DNA from: Aminobacter carboxidus
Lineage (GTDB): Bacteria; Pseudomonadota; Alphaproteobacteria; Rhizobiales; Rhizobiaceae
Length of the DNA stretch: 64,000 nt
Assembly (NCBI RefSeq): GCF_014863355.1
Contig: NZ_JACZEP010000007.1
Coordinates: 62,001 to 126,000 of the forward strand
Reading direction: 5' to 3'
Of the stretch, positions 46,218 to 55,131 are shown piece by piece; the first letter of the stretch is position 1; every line of letters starts with the position of its first letter. The notes beneath the pieces were generated by a model. It saw only the letters and a program-made list of their open reading frames with translations, was not told the origin of the DNA and did not search any database. The translations under genes were made by a program, and so were the position numbers.

Positions 46218-46634
46218 TCACTTGAGCAGAGAGATGCTACGCTTTTTCGCCCGAGCCTGCAGGCCGACCGTAAGAACGATCGAAACAACGAGCACAACTG
46301 GCAACCCACTCGGCGGCATGATCGCCGCCAGTATGGCTGTCCAGACGACGAGTCCCCAGCCAACGAAAACCGGTATTGGCAGGTCCTGCTGGTCGAGCCA
46401 GAAGATGAGCGCGCCGAGAATGAGCAACGGAACGGCCAGCGAGCCAATCGACTGCCAGAACACGCCGCCGGAGAGCGCCAGGTCGAGCGGCTGCGCCCTG
46501 AGCGGTGCCCAATGATCCCAGGTCCACAGATTGAGCGACGACCAGTTCGGCAGTTCCGCCGGAATATCTGCCCCAAGCACGAGCAGGTGAATGATGCCGA
46601 GTGCGATCAGCGCAACGGCGCTCCATTTGACCAT
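46218..46634 (-). CDS. Small four-helix membrane protein, TetR-linked
   Basis: 138 residues with about four hydrophobic helices: VALIALGIIHLLVLGADIP; a Trp-rich outside loop (WSSLNLWTWDHW) leads into GGVFWQSIGSLAVPLLILGALIFWL, GWGLVVWTAILAAIMPP and LPVVLVVSIVLTVGLQA. It ends in a basic tail. It is not recognised; it resembles the small DUF6463-type membrane proteins. AAGGAG lies 9 bases before ATG 46634. It diverges from the TetR gene, with two TetR-type palindromes in the shared promoter, so it is most probably that repressor's target. Confidence 0.7.
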   Translation of the reverse strand: MVKWSAVALIALGIIHLLVLGADIPAELPNWSSLNLWTWDHWAPLRAQPLDLALSGGVFWQSIGSLAVPLLILGALIFWLDQQDLPIPVFVGWGLVVWTAILAAIMPPSGLPVVLVVSIVLTVGLQARAKKRSISLLK

Positions 46635-46680
46635 GACTTCCATCTCCTTCGCTTGGTGCTGGCAGTGCCACATGGCATTA

Positions 46681-46698
46681 ACATACGGTAGCGTATGT
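46681..46698. promoter_or_regulatory. TetR operator 1
   Basis: ACATACG-GTAG-CGTATGT, a perfect 7-4-7 palindrome between the divergent membrane-protein and TetR genes. Core CATACG-N4-CGTATG. Confidence 0.8.
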
Positions 46699-46717
46699 AT
46701 AGCAATCACCTCGAAAT

Positions 46718-46739
46718 CGCCATACGGATGCGTATGGCG
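46718..46739. promoter_or_regulatory. TetR operator 2
   Basis: Arms CGCCATACG and CGTATGGCG around GATG, a perfect 9-4-9 palindrome with the same CATACG-N4-CGTATG core as operator 1. The centres are 39 bases apart, close to four helical turns. The site is 28 bases before the TetR start. Confidence 0.82.
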
Positions 46740-46766
46740 TGGCATGATGCCACAGAAAGAGACGTG

Positions 46767-47351
46767 ATGGCTGAAAAAGACGTGGAAACGAAAAGCCAGA
46801 CAAAGGACCTGACGCGCGAGGATTGGCTGATCGCCGCCGTTGCCGCACTGGCCGAGGGCGGCGTCGAGGCCGTCAAGGTGGAACGCCTTGCCAAGTCGCT
46901 CGGTGTCAGCAAGGGTTCGTTCTACTGGCACTTCAAGGACCGCCCGCAATTGCTGGCAGCGATCCTCGACGTCTGGGATGCGGATTTCACGCAGCAGTTG
47001 ATCGACAACGCTGCTGATTTGGCAACGCCCAAGCAGCGCCTGCGCCACCTGGCGCAGGATGCGCTGGTCAAGACGGTCTACGGCATCGACTCGGCACGCG
47101 CCGAAGCGGCGATCCAGTCATGGGCCGCGACCGACGCGCATGTCGCCGAACGCCTGCGAGGCGTGGACGGCGCCCGCCTCGCCTACCTTGAAAAGGAACT
47201 CGCCGCTGCAGGCCTGACAGCCGAAACGGCGCGCGCCAGGGCAAAGATGCTCTATCTGGCACTGCTCGGCCTCTACGCGGCGCGCGGCTACAACCAGCAC
47301 CTCGCCGACGATAGTGCCTATCTGGCGCTGGTCGAACTGGCACTCGAATAG
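46767..47351 (+). CDS. TetR-family transcriptional repressor
   Basis: 194 residues. The HTH at about 17-60 reads EDWLIAAVAALAEGGVEAVKVERLAKSLGVSKGSFYWHFKDRPQLLAAIL, a standard TetR pattern. The C-terminal helical domain (TPKQRLRHLAQDALVKTVYGIDSARAEAAIQSWAATDAHVAERL) is of the TetR_C type that binds hydrophobic ligands. ATG 46767 is the family-typical start; a longer frame would reach into operator 2. Two perfect dyads in the divergent promoter imply it represses itself and the small membrane protein. Confidence 0.9.
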   Translation: MAEKDVETKSQTKDLTREDWLIAAVAALAEGGVEAVKVERLAKSLGVSKGSFYWHFKDRPQLLAAILDVWDADFTQQLIDNAADLATPKQRLRHLAQDALVKTVYGIDSARAEAAIQSWAATDAHVAERLRGVDGARLAYLEKELAAAGLTAETARARAKMLYLALLGLYAARGYNQHLADDSAYLALVELALE

Positions 47352-47364
47352 CCCAAGCCGGGCG

Positions 47365-49926
47365 TCAGCTGCGCGGCTTCAGGTTCTCCGGGTCGTAGAG
47401 CGGCTTGTAGCCGATGCCGACGACTTCGACCGGATATGTCTCGGCGAAATACTCGACGTTCAGCTTGCGGCCTTGCTGGCAGTAAGCGTGAGGAAGATAC
47501 GCCAGCGCGATGTTCTTGCCGATGGTCGGGCCGAAGGCGATGGAGGTCGTGTAGGAGCGGCGGCCGAGTTCGTCGACCAGCACGTCACCGGTCTCCGGAT
47601 CCATGACAGGCAGTGTGCCGACCGGGTAGCGCTTGACGCCTGATTTGTCGGTGTTTTCGGTCATCACCAGCGTGCACAGCATGGCGGGCTGGTGCTCGCG
47701 CGCCTTGTACTCCAGGTGCTTGGCCTTGCCACGGAAATCGACATCCTTGACCTTCGGGCGGGCAAGATCGGCCTCGATGAGGTTGTATTGGGTCAGCAGG
47801 TCGGCGTTTTGCAGGCGCAGGCTCTTTTCCATGCGGCGCGAATTGGCATAGGTCTCGACGCCGAAGGCCATGACGCCAGTCGAGCGAAGCGCGTCCCAGA
47901 CGGCGAGGCCGTCCTCGTATTTCATGTGCAGTTCCCAGCCCTGCTCGCCGACATAGGAGATGCGGAAGGCGGTGACTTGTCTGCCTGATATCTCGATCTG
48001 CTTGATCGCCGCGAAGGCGAAGTTTTCCTGGTCGAGACCATCAGGGTTCGCCACCACCTTCTTCAGCGTCTCGCGGGCGTTCGGACCCCAGATGCCGATG
48101 GTGATGAATTTTTCCGAGGTGTCGGTGATGGTGACGTCGAGACCACGATCCTCGGCGACGCGCTTCATGTAGTGGAAGTCGCGCGGGCCGGCGTCGGCAC
48201 CGTTCACCAGCCGGCAGCGGTCGGCCATGCGGAACACGGTGAAGTCGGCGCGCACCATGCCCTCGTCGTCGAGGAAGTGGGTGTAGACGCCCTTACCGAT
48301 GTTGCCGTCGCCGCCGATCTTGGCAGCGCACAGCCATTCCAGAAGCTCGACATGGTCGGGGCCCTCGATATCGACCATGTGGAAATGGCTGAGGTTGACG
48401 ATGCCGCAATCCTCGCTCATCGCCAGATGCTCGGCGTTGGAGACGCGCCAGAAGTGCCTGGAGTCCCACTCGTTCTCGCGCACCGGCACGCGGTTGCCAT
48501 ACTTCTCCAGCAGGTGCTCATTGGCCTTGTAGCCGTGCGCACGCTCCCAGCCGCCGAGTTCCATGAAGTAACCACCCAGCTCGACCTCGCGCTCATAAAA
48601 CGGCGAACGCTTGACGTTGCGGCCGGTGGCGTAAGGCTCGCGGGTGTGCACGGCCGGGAAATAGATCTTCTGGGCCGCCTCGAAGCTGCGGCCTTCGATG
48701 AACTTCTCTTCCAGCTGGTGCGGATAAAAGCGCGCATAGTCGATCGAGTTGTGGTCGATCTCGGTGCGGCCGTCGGTCATCCAGTCGGCGATCAGCTTGC
48801 CGTAGCCGGGGCCGTCCTTGACCCAGATGGCGACGCAGTACCAGAGGCCGCGCACCTTCTGGCTTTCGCCGCAGGAGGCGCCACCGGCAGCGGAAACCTG
48901 CAGCAGGCCGTTGAAGGAGTGGCTCTCGTTGTAGCCGATCTCGCCAAGGATCGGCGTCAACTCCATGGCGCGCTCGAGCGGCTCCATGATCTGTTCCATG
49001 TCGAGGTCGCGCTGCGACGGCGACAGGCGCGCCTCGTGTTTTTCCAAGAGCTCGCGCGGATGGCAGAGGCGCGGATTGGTCTGTTCGTAATAGCCCCACT
49101 CGAGCTGGCCGCCTTCGGTGGTCTTCGGGTCGCCGGTGTCGCGCATATAGGCCGAGTTGCCCTGGTCGCGCAGCAGCGGGAAGCCGATTTCCTTGCCGGT
49201 GCCCTCGAACTCGTTGTACGGGCCGAAGAAGGTCAGTGGGTGGTCGACCGGCATGACCGGCAGGTCCTCGCCAACCATTTCGGCGATCAGGCGGCCCCAG
49301 ATGCCGGCACACACGACGACATGGTCGGCCATGATCGTGCCGCGATGGGTGACGACGCCCTTGATGCGGCCGCCCTCGACGATCAGCGAGGTCGCAGGCG
49401 TGTTGCCGAAGACCTGGAGCTTGCCCGATTTTTCAGCGGCATCGACAAGCTTGCCGGCAACCGTCTGCGAGCGCGGAATGACGAGGCCGGCGTCGGGATC
49501 GAACATGCCGCCCATCACCTGATCTTCCTCGATCAGTGGGAACATCGCCTTGATCTCGGCGGGCGAGACGTAATGCGCGCGGGTGCCGAATGCCTTGGCC
49601 GAGGAAAGCTTGCGCTTGATCTCTTCCATCCATGTGTCGTCGCCTGATCGCGCGACTTCGAGACCGCCGATGCGGGCGTAGTGACCCATCTTCTCGTAGA
49701 AATCGATGGAATATTGCGTGGTCCAGACCGAGAGATAGTCGTGGCTGGTCGTGTAGCAGAAATCGGAGGCATGCGCCGTCGAGCCGATGTCGGTCGGCAC
49801 GCCCGACTTGTCGATGCCGACAATGTCGGTCCAGCCGCGCTCGATCAGGTGATGGGCAATGGATGCGCCCACAATGCCGCCCAACCCGACGATGACGACC
49901 TTTGCCGTTTTCGGAAACTCAGCCAT
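47365..49926 (-). CDS. Dimethylglycine dehydrogenase-type FAD/GcvT oxidoreductase 2
   Basis: 853 residues, the same three-part plan as the protein at 7152. It has an FAD domain (VVIVGLGGIVGASIAHHLIERGWTDIVGIDK), a middle linker, then GcvT domains (WRVSNAEHLAMSEDCGIVNLSHFHMVDIEGPDHVELL, RISYVGEQGWELHMKYEDGLAVWDAL). The FAD-attachment area is STAHASDF with His52 instead of SSWHAAG, so it is a distinct subgroup and probably differs in substrate. It is preceded at 49994-49999 by a TGTCGC half-site on its own strand. It would oxidise an N-methyl compound such as dimethylglycine or a betaine demethylation product. Confidence 0.83.
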   Translation of the reverse strand: MAEFPKTAKVVIVGLGGIVGASIAHHLIERGWTDIVGIDKSGVPTDIGSTAHASDFCYTTSHDYLSVWTTQYSIDFYEKMGHYARIGGLEVARSGDDTWMEEIKRKLSSAKAFGTRAHYVSPAEIKAMFPLIEEDQVMGGMFDPDAGLVIPRSQTVAGKLVDAAEKSGKLQVFGNTPATSLIVEGGRIKGVVTHRGTIMADHVVVCAGIWGRLIAEMVGEDLPVMPVDHPLTFFGPYNEFEGTGKEIGFPLLRDQGNSAYMRDTGDPKTTEGGQLEWGYYEQTNPRLCHPRELLEKHEARLSPSQRDLDMEQIMEPLERAMELTPILGEIGYNESHSFNGLLQVSAAGGASCGESQKVRGLWYCVAIWVKDGPGYGKLIADWMTDGRTEIDHNSIDYARFYPHQLEEKFIEGRSFEAAQKIYFPAVHTREPYATGRNVKRSPFYEREVELGGYFMELGGWERAHGYKANEHLLEKYGNRVPVRENEWDSRHFWRVSNAEHLAMSEDCGIVNLSHFHMVDIEGPDHVELLEWLCAAKIGGDGNIGKGVYTHFLDDEGMVRADFTVFRMADRCRLVNGADAGPRDFHYMKRVAEDRGLDVTITDTSEKFITIGIWGPNARETLKKVVANPDGLDQENFAFAAIKQIEISGRQVTAFRISYVGEQGWELHMKYEDGLAVWDALRSTGVMAFGVETYANSRRMEKSLRLQNADLLTQYNLIEADLARPKVKDVDFRGKAKHLEYKAREHQPAMLCTLVMTENTDKSGVKRYPVGTLPVMDPETGDVLVDELGRRSYTTSIAFGPTIGKNIALAYLPHAYCQQGRKLNVEYFAETYPVEVVGIGYKPLYDPENLKPRS

Positions 49927-50218
49927 TACCCACGACTCCGAGATGATATTGCGCGCAGACTATAGAGCGCCGCGGCGCGATTGCAGCCTGTTTGCGACAT
50001 TGCCACAAGGCCGCGCGACCTCGGCAAAATTGCCGGCATTGATCAGCCGCGCGCCCCGTTCTTCTCCTGCCACCGACGCGCCTTCATCAAGCCGGCCCAC
50101 AGGCTGCAGCCTCGGCCGCAAGCATGGCGATATCGGCCCGCTTAACGCTTTCGTCGCCATTTACCTGTAGTTGAATACAACAACGTCATATCGATTGAGC
50201 TTGCTGCAGGTGCCGAAG

Positions 50219-51967
50219 ATGAACACCACTTTCACTCCGCCTGCTGCATCCCTGAGCTCGCGCCTCAAGGCCAAAACAAAAAGCCCGCTTTTTCTTTTGG
50301 CTGTCGCATTTCTGCTCGTTTGCACCTTGCTGGCGCTGCCCGTCGTCGTGCCGATCGGCCCGATGTATTGGGACGTGTTGATCTATTACGATGCGGCGAA
50401 CCGCATATTCGACCGCCAGGTACCGATCAACGACTTCTTCACCCCCGTCGGCCCGCTCGGCTACTACCTGTTTGCCGGCTGGGTGACGCTGTTTCCCAAC
50501 GCACAGCCGGCACTCGTGGCGCACTGGTCGCTGCTCGCCGTCACCGCGCCCCTGATGGCGCTGGTCCTTTGGGACGTCGGCCAGCGCTCGCGCGGCATCG
50601 CGTTTGCGCTGTTGGTGCCGTTCCTGCTGTTTGCGCTGCTGCCCTTCAACACGCGCGAATTCTATCCCTTCCCCGGATCCGACGCCTTCGGCATCTATAA
50701 CCGCCAGGTCTGCCAGGTGCTGTATGTACTGGTGGCGGCGCTGATGTTTGTGCGCAACCGCTACCTGCTGGTTGCCCTGATTTCACTCACCATGACCGCG
50801 CTGTTCTTCCTCAAGGTCACCGGTTTCGTCGCCGGCGGCGTTATCGCCGCCTATGCGTTCTTCGCCGGACGGGTGAAGTTTCGCTACGCGCTGGAGGCAC
50901 TGGTCATCTTCGCCGCTGTCCTTGCCGTCATCGAAGTCGCCAGCGGCCTGGTCAGCCACTACATCACCGACATCCTCAAGCTGGTGATGATGAACGGCGG
51001 CACGCTGCTGCCGCGTTTCCTCCAGTCCACCTCGATCAATTTCGGCGTCGTGCTCGCCACGTCCTCGCTCGCCCTGGTTCTGCTCTGGCCCGACCGGCGC
51101 AAGTTGCTCGAGCGCTTTTCCGCCGACCGCAAGACCTCGCTTGCGACAGCGGTTTCAGGGTTCCTTGACCACAACGGCCTCTGGCTGCTCGCTGTCCTGT
51201 TTGCTGGCGTGCTGTTCGAGACACAGAACACCGGCAGCCAGGCTTTCATCTTCCTGGCGCCGCTCGTCGTCGCCATCCTGCTCAAGGCGTCCAAGCTGCT
51301 TTCCAGGCCGATGGTGCTGCTGTCGGTGCTGGCACTGGCAGCTGCTGTCGTGTTGCCGCCGGCGCTGTTCGTCGTCGAACGCGCCGCCCGCGCCTATGTC
51401 GGCGCGCTCAAGAACCTGCCCTTCGAGCAGCGCAATCTGGGCACGCTCGGTGCGGTCAATATGCGTAGCGAAGTCGCCGTGCGTGTCGACCACATGCTGA
51501 AGTTCTATCCCGAGCACCGCTCGCTCTACACCGACCTCACCAACGCCGGCGAGTTACCGACGCCGCTGCTTTATTCCGATTTCGACTTCCAGATCACCTA
51601 TCTGACCAATGTCGACACGGCGGTCGATTCCATCCGCAAGCTGGAGGCCGACAAGGGCATCCACTTCAACACGCTGATGTCGCTGAACTTCGTCAACCCG
51701 TTCCCCTGGCTGCTGGATCGCTCCGCGCCGCTGCACATCGCCATCGGCGCCGATCCGATGCGTGCTGTGCCCGATCCCGGCTCGACCGAAGAGGCGGCGG
51801 TGGCCGACACCGATCTTGTTCTCGTGCCGACCTGCCCGCCGACAACGGCCAATGCCGCGCTCTACGATATGTACAAGAGCGCCTTGACCCAGCATCGCCG
51901 CATCGAGCTCGATGCCTGCTACGACGCCTTCGTCCACCCCCGGTTCTCCGCCGCGCTGGACAAGTAG
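50219..51967 (+). CDS. GT-C-like membrane glycosyltransferase (putative)
   Basis: 582 residues with ten or more hydrophobic helices in the first 400. The first outside loop reads GPMYWDVLIYYDAANRIFDRQVPINDFFTPVGPLGYYLF. The D-x-x-x-Y-x-x-A-x-x-x-x-x-G/R-x-x-P-x-x-D-F-x-x-P-x-G-P pattern is that of GT-C enzymes such as GT39-like transferases, which use polyprenyl-phosphate sugars. The last 150 residues are a soluble outside domain. It diverges from the sugar-pathway genes at 52640-58459 with only the cupin gene between, so it is a good acceptor-side partner. The donor sugar is inferred. Start 50219 was chosen over an upstream TTG. Confidence 0.7.
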   Translation: MNTTFTPPAASLSSRLKAKTKSPLFLLAVAFLLVCTLLALPVVVPIGPMYWDVLIYYDAANRIFDRQVPINDFFTPVGPLGYYLFAGWVTLFPNAQPALVAHWSLLAVTAPLMALVLWDVGQRSRGIAFALLVPFLLFALLPFNTREFYPFPGSDAFGIYNRQVCQVLYVLVAALMFVRNRYLLVALISLTMTALFFLKVTGFVAGGVIAAYAFFAGRVKFRYALEALVIFAAVLAVIEVASGLVSHYITDILKLVMMNGGTLLPRFLQSTSINFGVVLATSSLALVLLWPDRRKLLERFSADRKTSLATAVSGFLDHNGLWLLAVLFAGVLFETQNTGSQAFIFLAPLVVAILLKASKLLSRPMVLLSVLALAAAVVLPPALFVVERAARAYVGALKNLPFEQRNLGTLGAVNMRSEVAVRVDHMLKFYPEHRSLYTDLTNAGELPTPLLYSDFDFQITYLTNVDTAVDSIRKLEADKGIHFNTLMSLNFVNPFPWLLDRSAPLHIAIGADPMRAVPDPGSTEEAAVADTDLVLVPTCPPTTANAALYDMYKSALTQHRRIELDACYDAFVHPRFSAALDK

Positions 51968-51991
51968 GCTTCGCCCCCAAAGCGGAAAGGC

Positions 51992-52477
51992 TCAGTTCCT
52001 CTCGCGGTCGTAGAAGTCAGCCGTGTTCTCGGCCAGGAACATCTTGCGGAGCCTCGGAACGCCCTGCTTGCCGGTGACCACCAGCACCTTGCCGGAATCT
52101 GGGTATTCGCAAGCCTCGACCTCCACCAACGTCGACAGTGCGAGATAACGCATCGTCGTCGTCCCGGTGTTGATGATCTGGTGGGCCACTTCAGCTCCGC
52201 CAATTGGGCAGGCGATGACGTCATGCTGGCGGATCGGAAAGCGCTTATCGCCGAAGCGAAGCTCGCCCTCACCTTCCAGGATGAAGAACATCTCCTCTTC
52301 GCCGTGGTGGCAGTGGAACGGGCATTGAACCTTGCCCGGCGGCAGGACGGTCAGGTTGTAGCCTAGGTTTTGCGCGCCGATATGACGGCTTATCGACGTC
52401 CTCTTCGACGTGTAGATGCCATTCTCCTCGATGTCGTCGAACTCGACCTCGTCCAGGTTCATGATCGGCTTGACCAT
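51992..52477 (-). CDS. Cupin-domain protein
   Basis: 161 residues with one cupin barrel. Motif 1 is PFHCHHGEEEMFFILEGEGELRFG, whose His-x-His and Glu would bind a metal, and motif 2 is IACPIGGAEVAHQIINTG with the third His. A lead segment (DEVEFDDIEENGIYTSKRTSISRHIGAQNLGYNLTVLPPG) resembles cupins that act on sugars or small acids. It could be an isomerase, epimerase or sensor in the adjacent sugar pathway. It lies between the GT-C-like gene (convergent) and the aminotransferase gene (same strand, separated by a terminator). Confidence 0.8.
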   Translation of the reverse strand: MVKPIMNLDEVEFDDIEENGIYTSKRTSISRHIGAQNLGYNLTVLPPGKVQCPFHCHHGEEEMFFILEGEGELRFGDKRFPIRQHDVIACPIGGAEVAHQIINTGTTTMRYLALSTLVEVEACEYPDSGKVLVVTGKQGVPRLRKMFLAENTADFYDRERN

Positions 52478-52590
52478 TCGCTCCTCCCGATTGTTGCTCC
52501 GCCGCGCAATCCGAGCACGCCTCGCCCGCGAAAGCCGGACAACCGCCTCGCGCCGACAGCGACAACGCCCTCCGGCAACCAGCCAACAAA

Positions 52591-52616
52591 AAAGCCGGGT
52601 CGAGACCCGGCTTTTG
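52591..52616 (-). terminator. Intrinsic terminator downstream of the aminotransferase operon
   Basis: AAAAGCCGGGT/ACCCGGCTTTT, perfect 11-base stem, loop CGAG. It lies 24 bases past the aminotransferase stop and separates that operon from the cupin gene. Confidence 0.9.
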
Positions 52617-52639
52617 AGGCGACAGGGGATGATGTCCCC

Positions 52640-54112
52640 TTACTTGACCTGGCTTTTGACGAAGTCCTTGACGATCGAAACGATGCCGCGGCCAAGCAGG
52701 CTGTCGAGGGCTGCGATCAGCACGTCGACGTCAGCGCGGCTGCAGGTCAGCGGCGGCAACAGGCGCACGACATTGCGGTTGTATTCGGTGAAGGCAACCA
52801 GCACGTCGTAATCACGCAGCAGCAGCGCACCGACGAAGCCCGACAGCGAGCCCTTGAGCTTGTCGTCGAGCACGCTGACCACCGGGCGCAACACCATCGG
52901 CAGGGTCTGCGAGAAGTCGTGGAACTCGAGGCCGACCATCAGGCCCTGGCCGCGAACTTCCTTGATGATCTTGGGGTACTTCGCCTGGAGTTCCTCCAGC
53001 CGCGCCAGCAGATAGGCGCCGGTATCGGCCGAATTCTCGATCAGGCCTTCGTCATAGAGCACGTTGAGCGTCTCGATGGCGGTGATGCAGCCCTCGCCGA
53101 TCCCGCCGAAGGTCGCCATGGCATGGATCATCGCCGTCTTGGGCGTGCCGTAGGCCTTCATGTAGACGTCGCGGCGGGCGATCATCGCGGCCATCGCCGC
53201 CTTGCCGCCGCCCAGCGACTTGGCGACCGCGGTGATGTCGGGCACGACATCATAGTGCTCGAAGGCATAAAAGCGGCCGGAACGTCCGACGCCGCACTGC
53301 ACCTCGTCGGCAACCCAGATCACGCCATACTGGTCGCACAGCGCGCGCAGCTTGTGCCAGAATGCGGCCGGCGCCTTGTTGATGCCGCCGCCACCCTGGA
53401 TCGTTTCGAGCACGATGGCGCCGATCGCCGGATCGGACCGGAAAGCGTTTTCGATGGCGTTGATGTCGCCGAACGGCACACGCACGGTGTTTTCGGTGAG
53501 CTTGAACTCGCCGCGATAAAGCGCACCGTCGGTGACCGAGAGCACGCCCTTGGTCTTGCCGTGGAACGAGTTCTCGGCATAGACGATCTTGGGACGCGCC
53601 GGGCCCGCAGCACGCTCGGCGAGCTTGACCGCGGCTTCCATCGCTTCCGAACCCGATGAGCCGAAAAACACCATGTCGAGATCGCCGGGCGAGATCTGCG
53701 CCAGATTGTAGGCCAGCGCCGAGGCGTATTGCGACATGAAGGCGATGCCGATCTCGTGGCGCTTCTCGTCCTGGAACTTTTTGCGCGCCTCAAGCACGCG
53801 CGGATGGTTGTGGCCGAGTGCCAACGAGCCGAAACCGCCGAAGAAATCGAGGATCTTGCGGCCGTTCTGGTCGATGTAGTGCATGCCCTCGGCACGCTCG
53901 ATCTTGATCTTGTGGAAGCCGAGCAGCTTCATGAAATGCAGCTGGCCGGGGTTGAGATGCGCCTTGAACAGGTCGGTCATCTTGGCGACGTCGAGGCCCT
54001 TGGCCTGCTCGACCGACATCAGGTTCGGCTTGGCGAGCTTTGCCGAGGTCATTGCCGGTGCAACAGTGACAGCATGCGAATGGGCCGTGTCCGGCTTGGT
54101 GACGAGCGTCAT
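52640..54112 (-). CDS. Class III PLP-dependent aminotransferase of the polyprenyl-sugar cluster
   Basis: 490 residues. Features in order are FFGGFGSLALGHNHPRVLEA, the PLP loop FFGSSGSEAMEAAVKLAE, WVADEVQCGVGRSGRFYAFE with the Asp that contacts the ring nitrogen, DITAVAKSLGGGKAAMAAM with the Schiff-base Lys, and a C-terminal NRNVVRLLPPLTC. ATG 54112 has AGAGG 8 bases upstream and was preferred to the ATG at 54118. It begins 11 bases after the SDR stop. Most relatives act on small omega-amino or ornithine-type substrates, but a sugar substrate is possible because of its operon. Confidence 0.8.
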   Translation of the reverse strand: MTLVTKPDTAHSHAVTVAPAMTSAKLAKPNLMSVEQAKGLDVAKMTDLFKAHLNPGQLHFMKLLGFHKIKIERAEGMHYIDQNGRKILDFFGGFGSLALGHNHPRVLEARKKFQDEKRHEIGIAFMSQYASALAYNLAQISPGDLDMVFFGSSGSEAMEAAVKLAERAAGPARPKIVYAENSFHGKTKGVLSVTDGALYRGEFKLTENTVRVPFGDINAIENAFRSDPAIGAIVLETIQGGGGINKAPAAFWHKLRALCDQYGVIWVADEVQCGVGRSGRFYAFEHYDVVPDITAVAKSLGGGKAAMAAMIARRDVYMKAYGTPKTAMIHAMATFGGIGEGCITAIETLNVLYDEGLIENSADTGAYLLARLEELQAKYPKIIKEVRGQGLMVGLEFHDFSQTLPMVLRPVVSVLDDKLKGSLSGFVGALLLRDYDVLVAFTEYNRNVVRLLPPLTCSRADVDVLIAALDSLLGRGIVSIVKDFVKSQVK

Positions 54113-54123
54113 GTTCATATCCT

Positions 54124-55131
54124 CTATTCGGCCGGCGCGTGCTGTGTGGACGTCGTGACGCCGTCCTTTTTGGCGCGATATTCCTCGTAGGCGGCGATGA
54201 GCATGTCCTCGTCGCGGTATTGCGGGATCCAGCCGAGCTGGCGCTCGCCTTTGGAGACGTCGAGCACGCACTCCTCGTCGGCGATCAGATATTGCTCCGG
54301 ATCCATGATCGGCATGTTCATCAGGTCGAGCAGGTCGAGCGTACGCTTGACCGCCCAGCCCGGCGTCGGCACCAGGATCGACTTCGAACCGGCATGCTTG
54401 ACCAGGTCGCCGAGCAGCTTGCGCACCGGCGGCGGGTTGAGCGAACCAAGATTGTAGGCCTCGTTCGGAACGCCCGCTTTCCAGGCCAACCGCGCCGCTT
54501 CGGCGCAGTCGAACACCGAGATGAACTGATAGGGGTTTTTGCCCGAGCCGATCATCGGCACAGGAAGATTCCAGTCGATCAGCCTGAACAGCTTTTCCAG
54601 GATACCGAGGCGGCCGGGCCCGATGATCAGGCGCGGGCGAAACAGCGAGATGTTCATGCCGCGCTCGCGCCAATCGGCGGCCAGTTCCTCGGTCTTCTGC
54701 TTCGACCAACCATACTCGCCCAGCGGCGCCACTGGATGCTCTTCGGTCATCGGATGGGTCACGGTGTGGCCGTAGATCATGTCGGTGGTGTAGTGGACCA
54801 GCTTCGGCGCCGCGGCGTGATCCATCGCCTTGATGATGTTTTCGGTGCCGAAATAGTTCACCGGGAAGAAGAAGTCGTGGCGCTTGGCCCGAACCTGCAG
54901 CGGCGACAGCATCTTGGCCGAGAGGTTGTAGACCATGTCGTCGGCCTTGATGCTGACAGCGGCGATCGAGGCCGGGTCGGTCACGTCGCAGTGGACAAAG
55001 CGTACGTTGCGGTAATGCGCCAGGTCGCTCTTGACGATATCGGCAACGACAACCTCTTCGCCGTCGGCAATCAGTTTGGGCGCAAGATGACGACCGACGA
55101 AGCCGTCGCCTCCGAAAATGATGTGTCTCAT
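54124..55131 (-). CDS. NAD-dependent epimerase/dehydratase (extended SDR)
   Basis: 335 residues. The NAD site G-G-D-G-F-V-G (7-13) opens the Rossmann fold, with D31 for NAD preference in VVADI. The catalytic pair is Y140-x3-K144 (EYGWSK), with T115/T116 as the likely Thr. The C-terminal part is an extended SDR substrate domain (FISVFDCAEAARLAWKAGVPNEAYNLGS). It overlaps the membrane gene start by 4 bases. In a DPA-like pathway it could do the ketone-reduction step that the classical SDR DprE2 does in mycobacteria, or epimerise a nucleotide sugar. Confidence 0.82.
   Translation of the reverse strand: MRHIIFGGDGFVGRHLAPKLIADGEEVVVADIVKSDLAHYRNVRFVHCDVTDPASIAAVSIKADDMVYNLSAKMLSPLQVRAKRHDFFFPVNYFGTENIIKAMDHAAAPKLVHYTTDMIYGHTVTHPMTEEHPVAPLGEYGWSKQKTEELAADWRERGMNISLFRPRLIIGPGRLGILEKLFRLIDWNLPVPMIGSGKNPYQFISVFDCAEAARLAWKAGVPNEAYNLGSLNPPPVRKLLGDLVKHAGSKSILVPTPGWAVKRTLDLLDLMNMPIMDPEQYLIADEECVLDVSKGERQLGWIPQYRDEDMLIAAYEEYRAKKDGVTTSTQHAPAE

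Noticed and set aside
48172-49647. Plus-strand open frame of 491 codons
   Set aside because: Antisense shadow of the second DMGDH-type gene; no recognisable motif.
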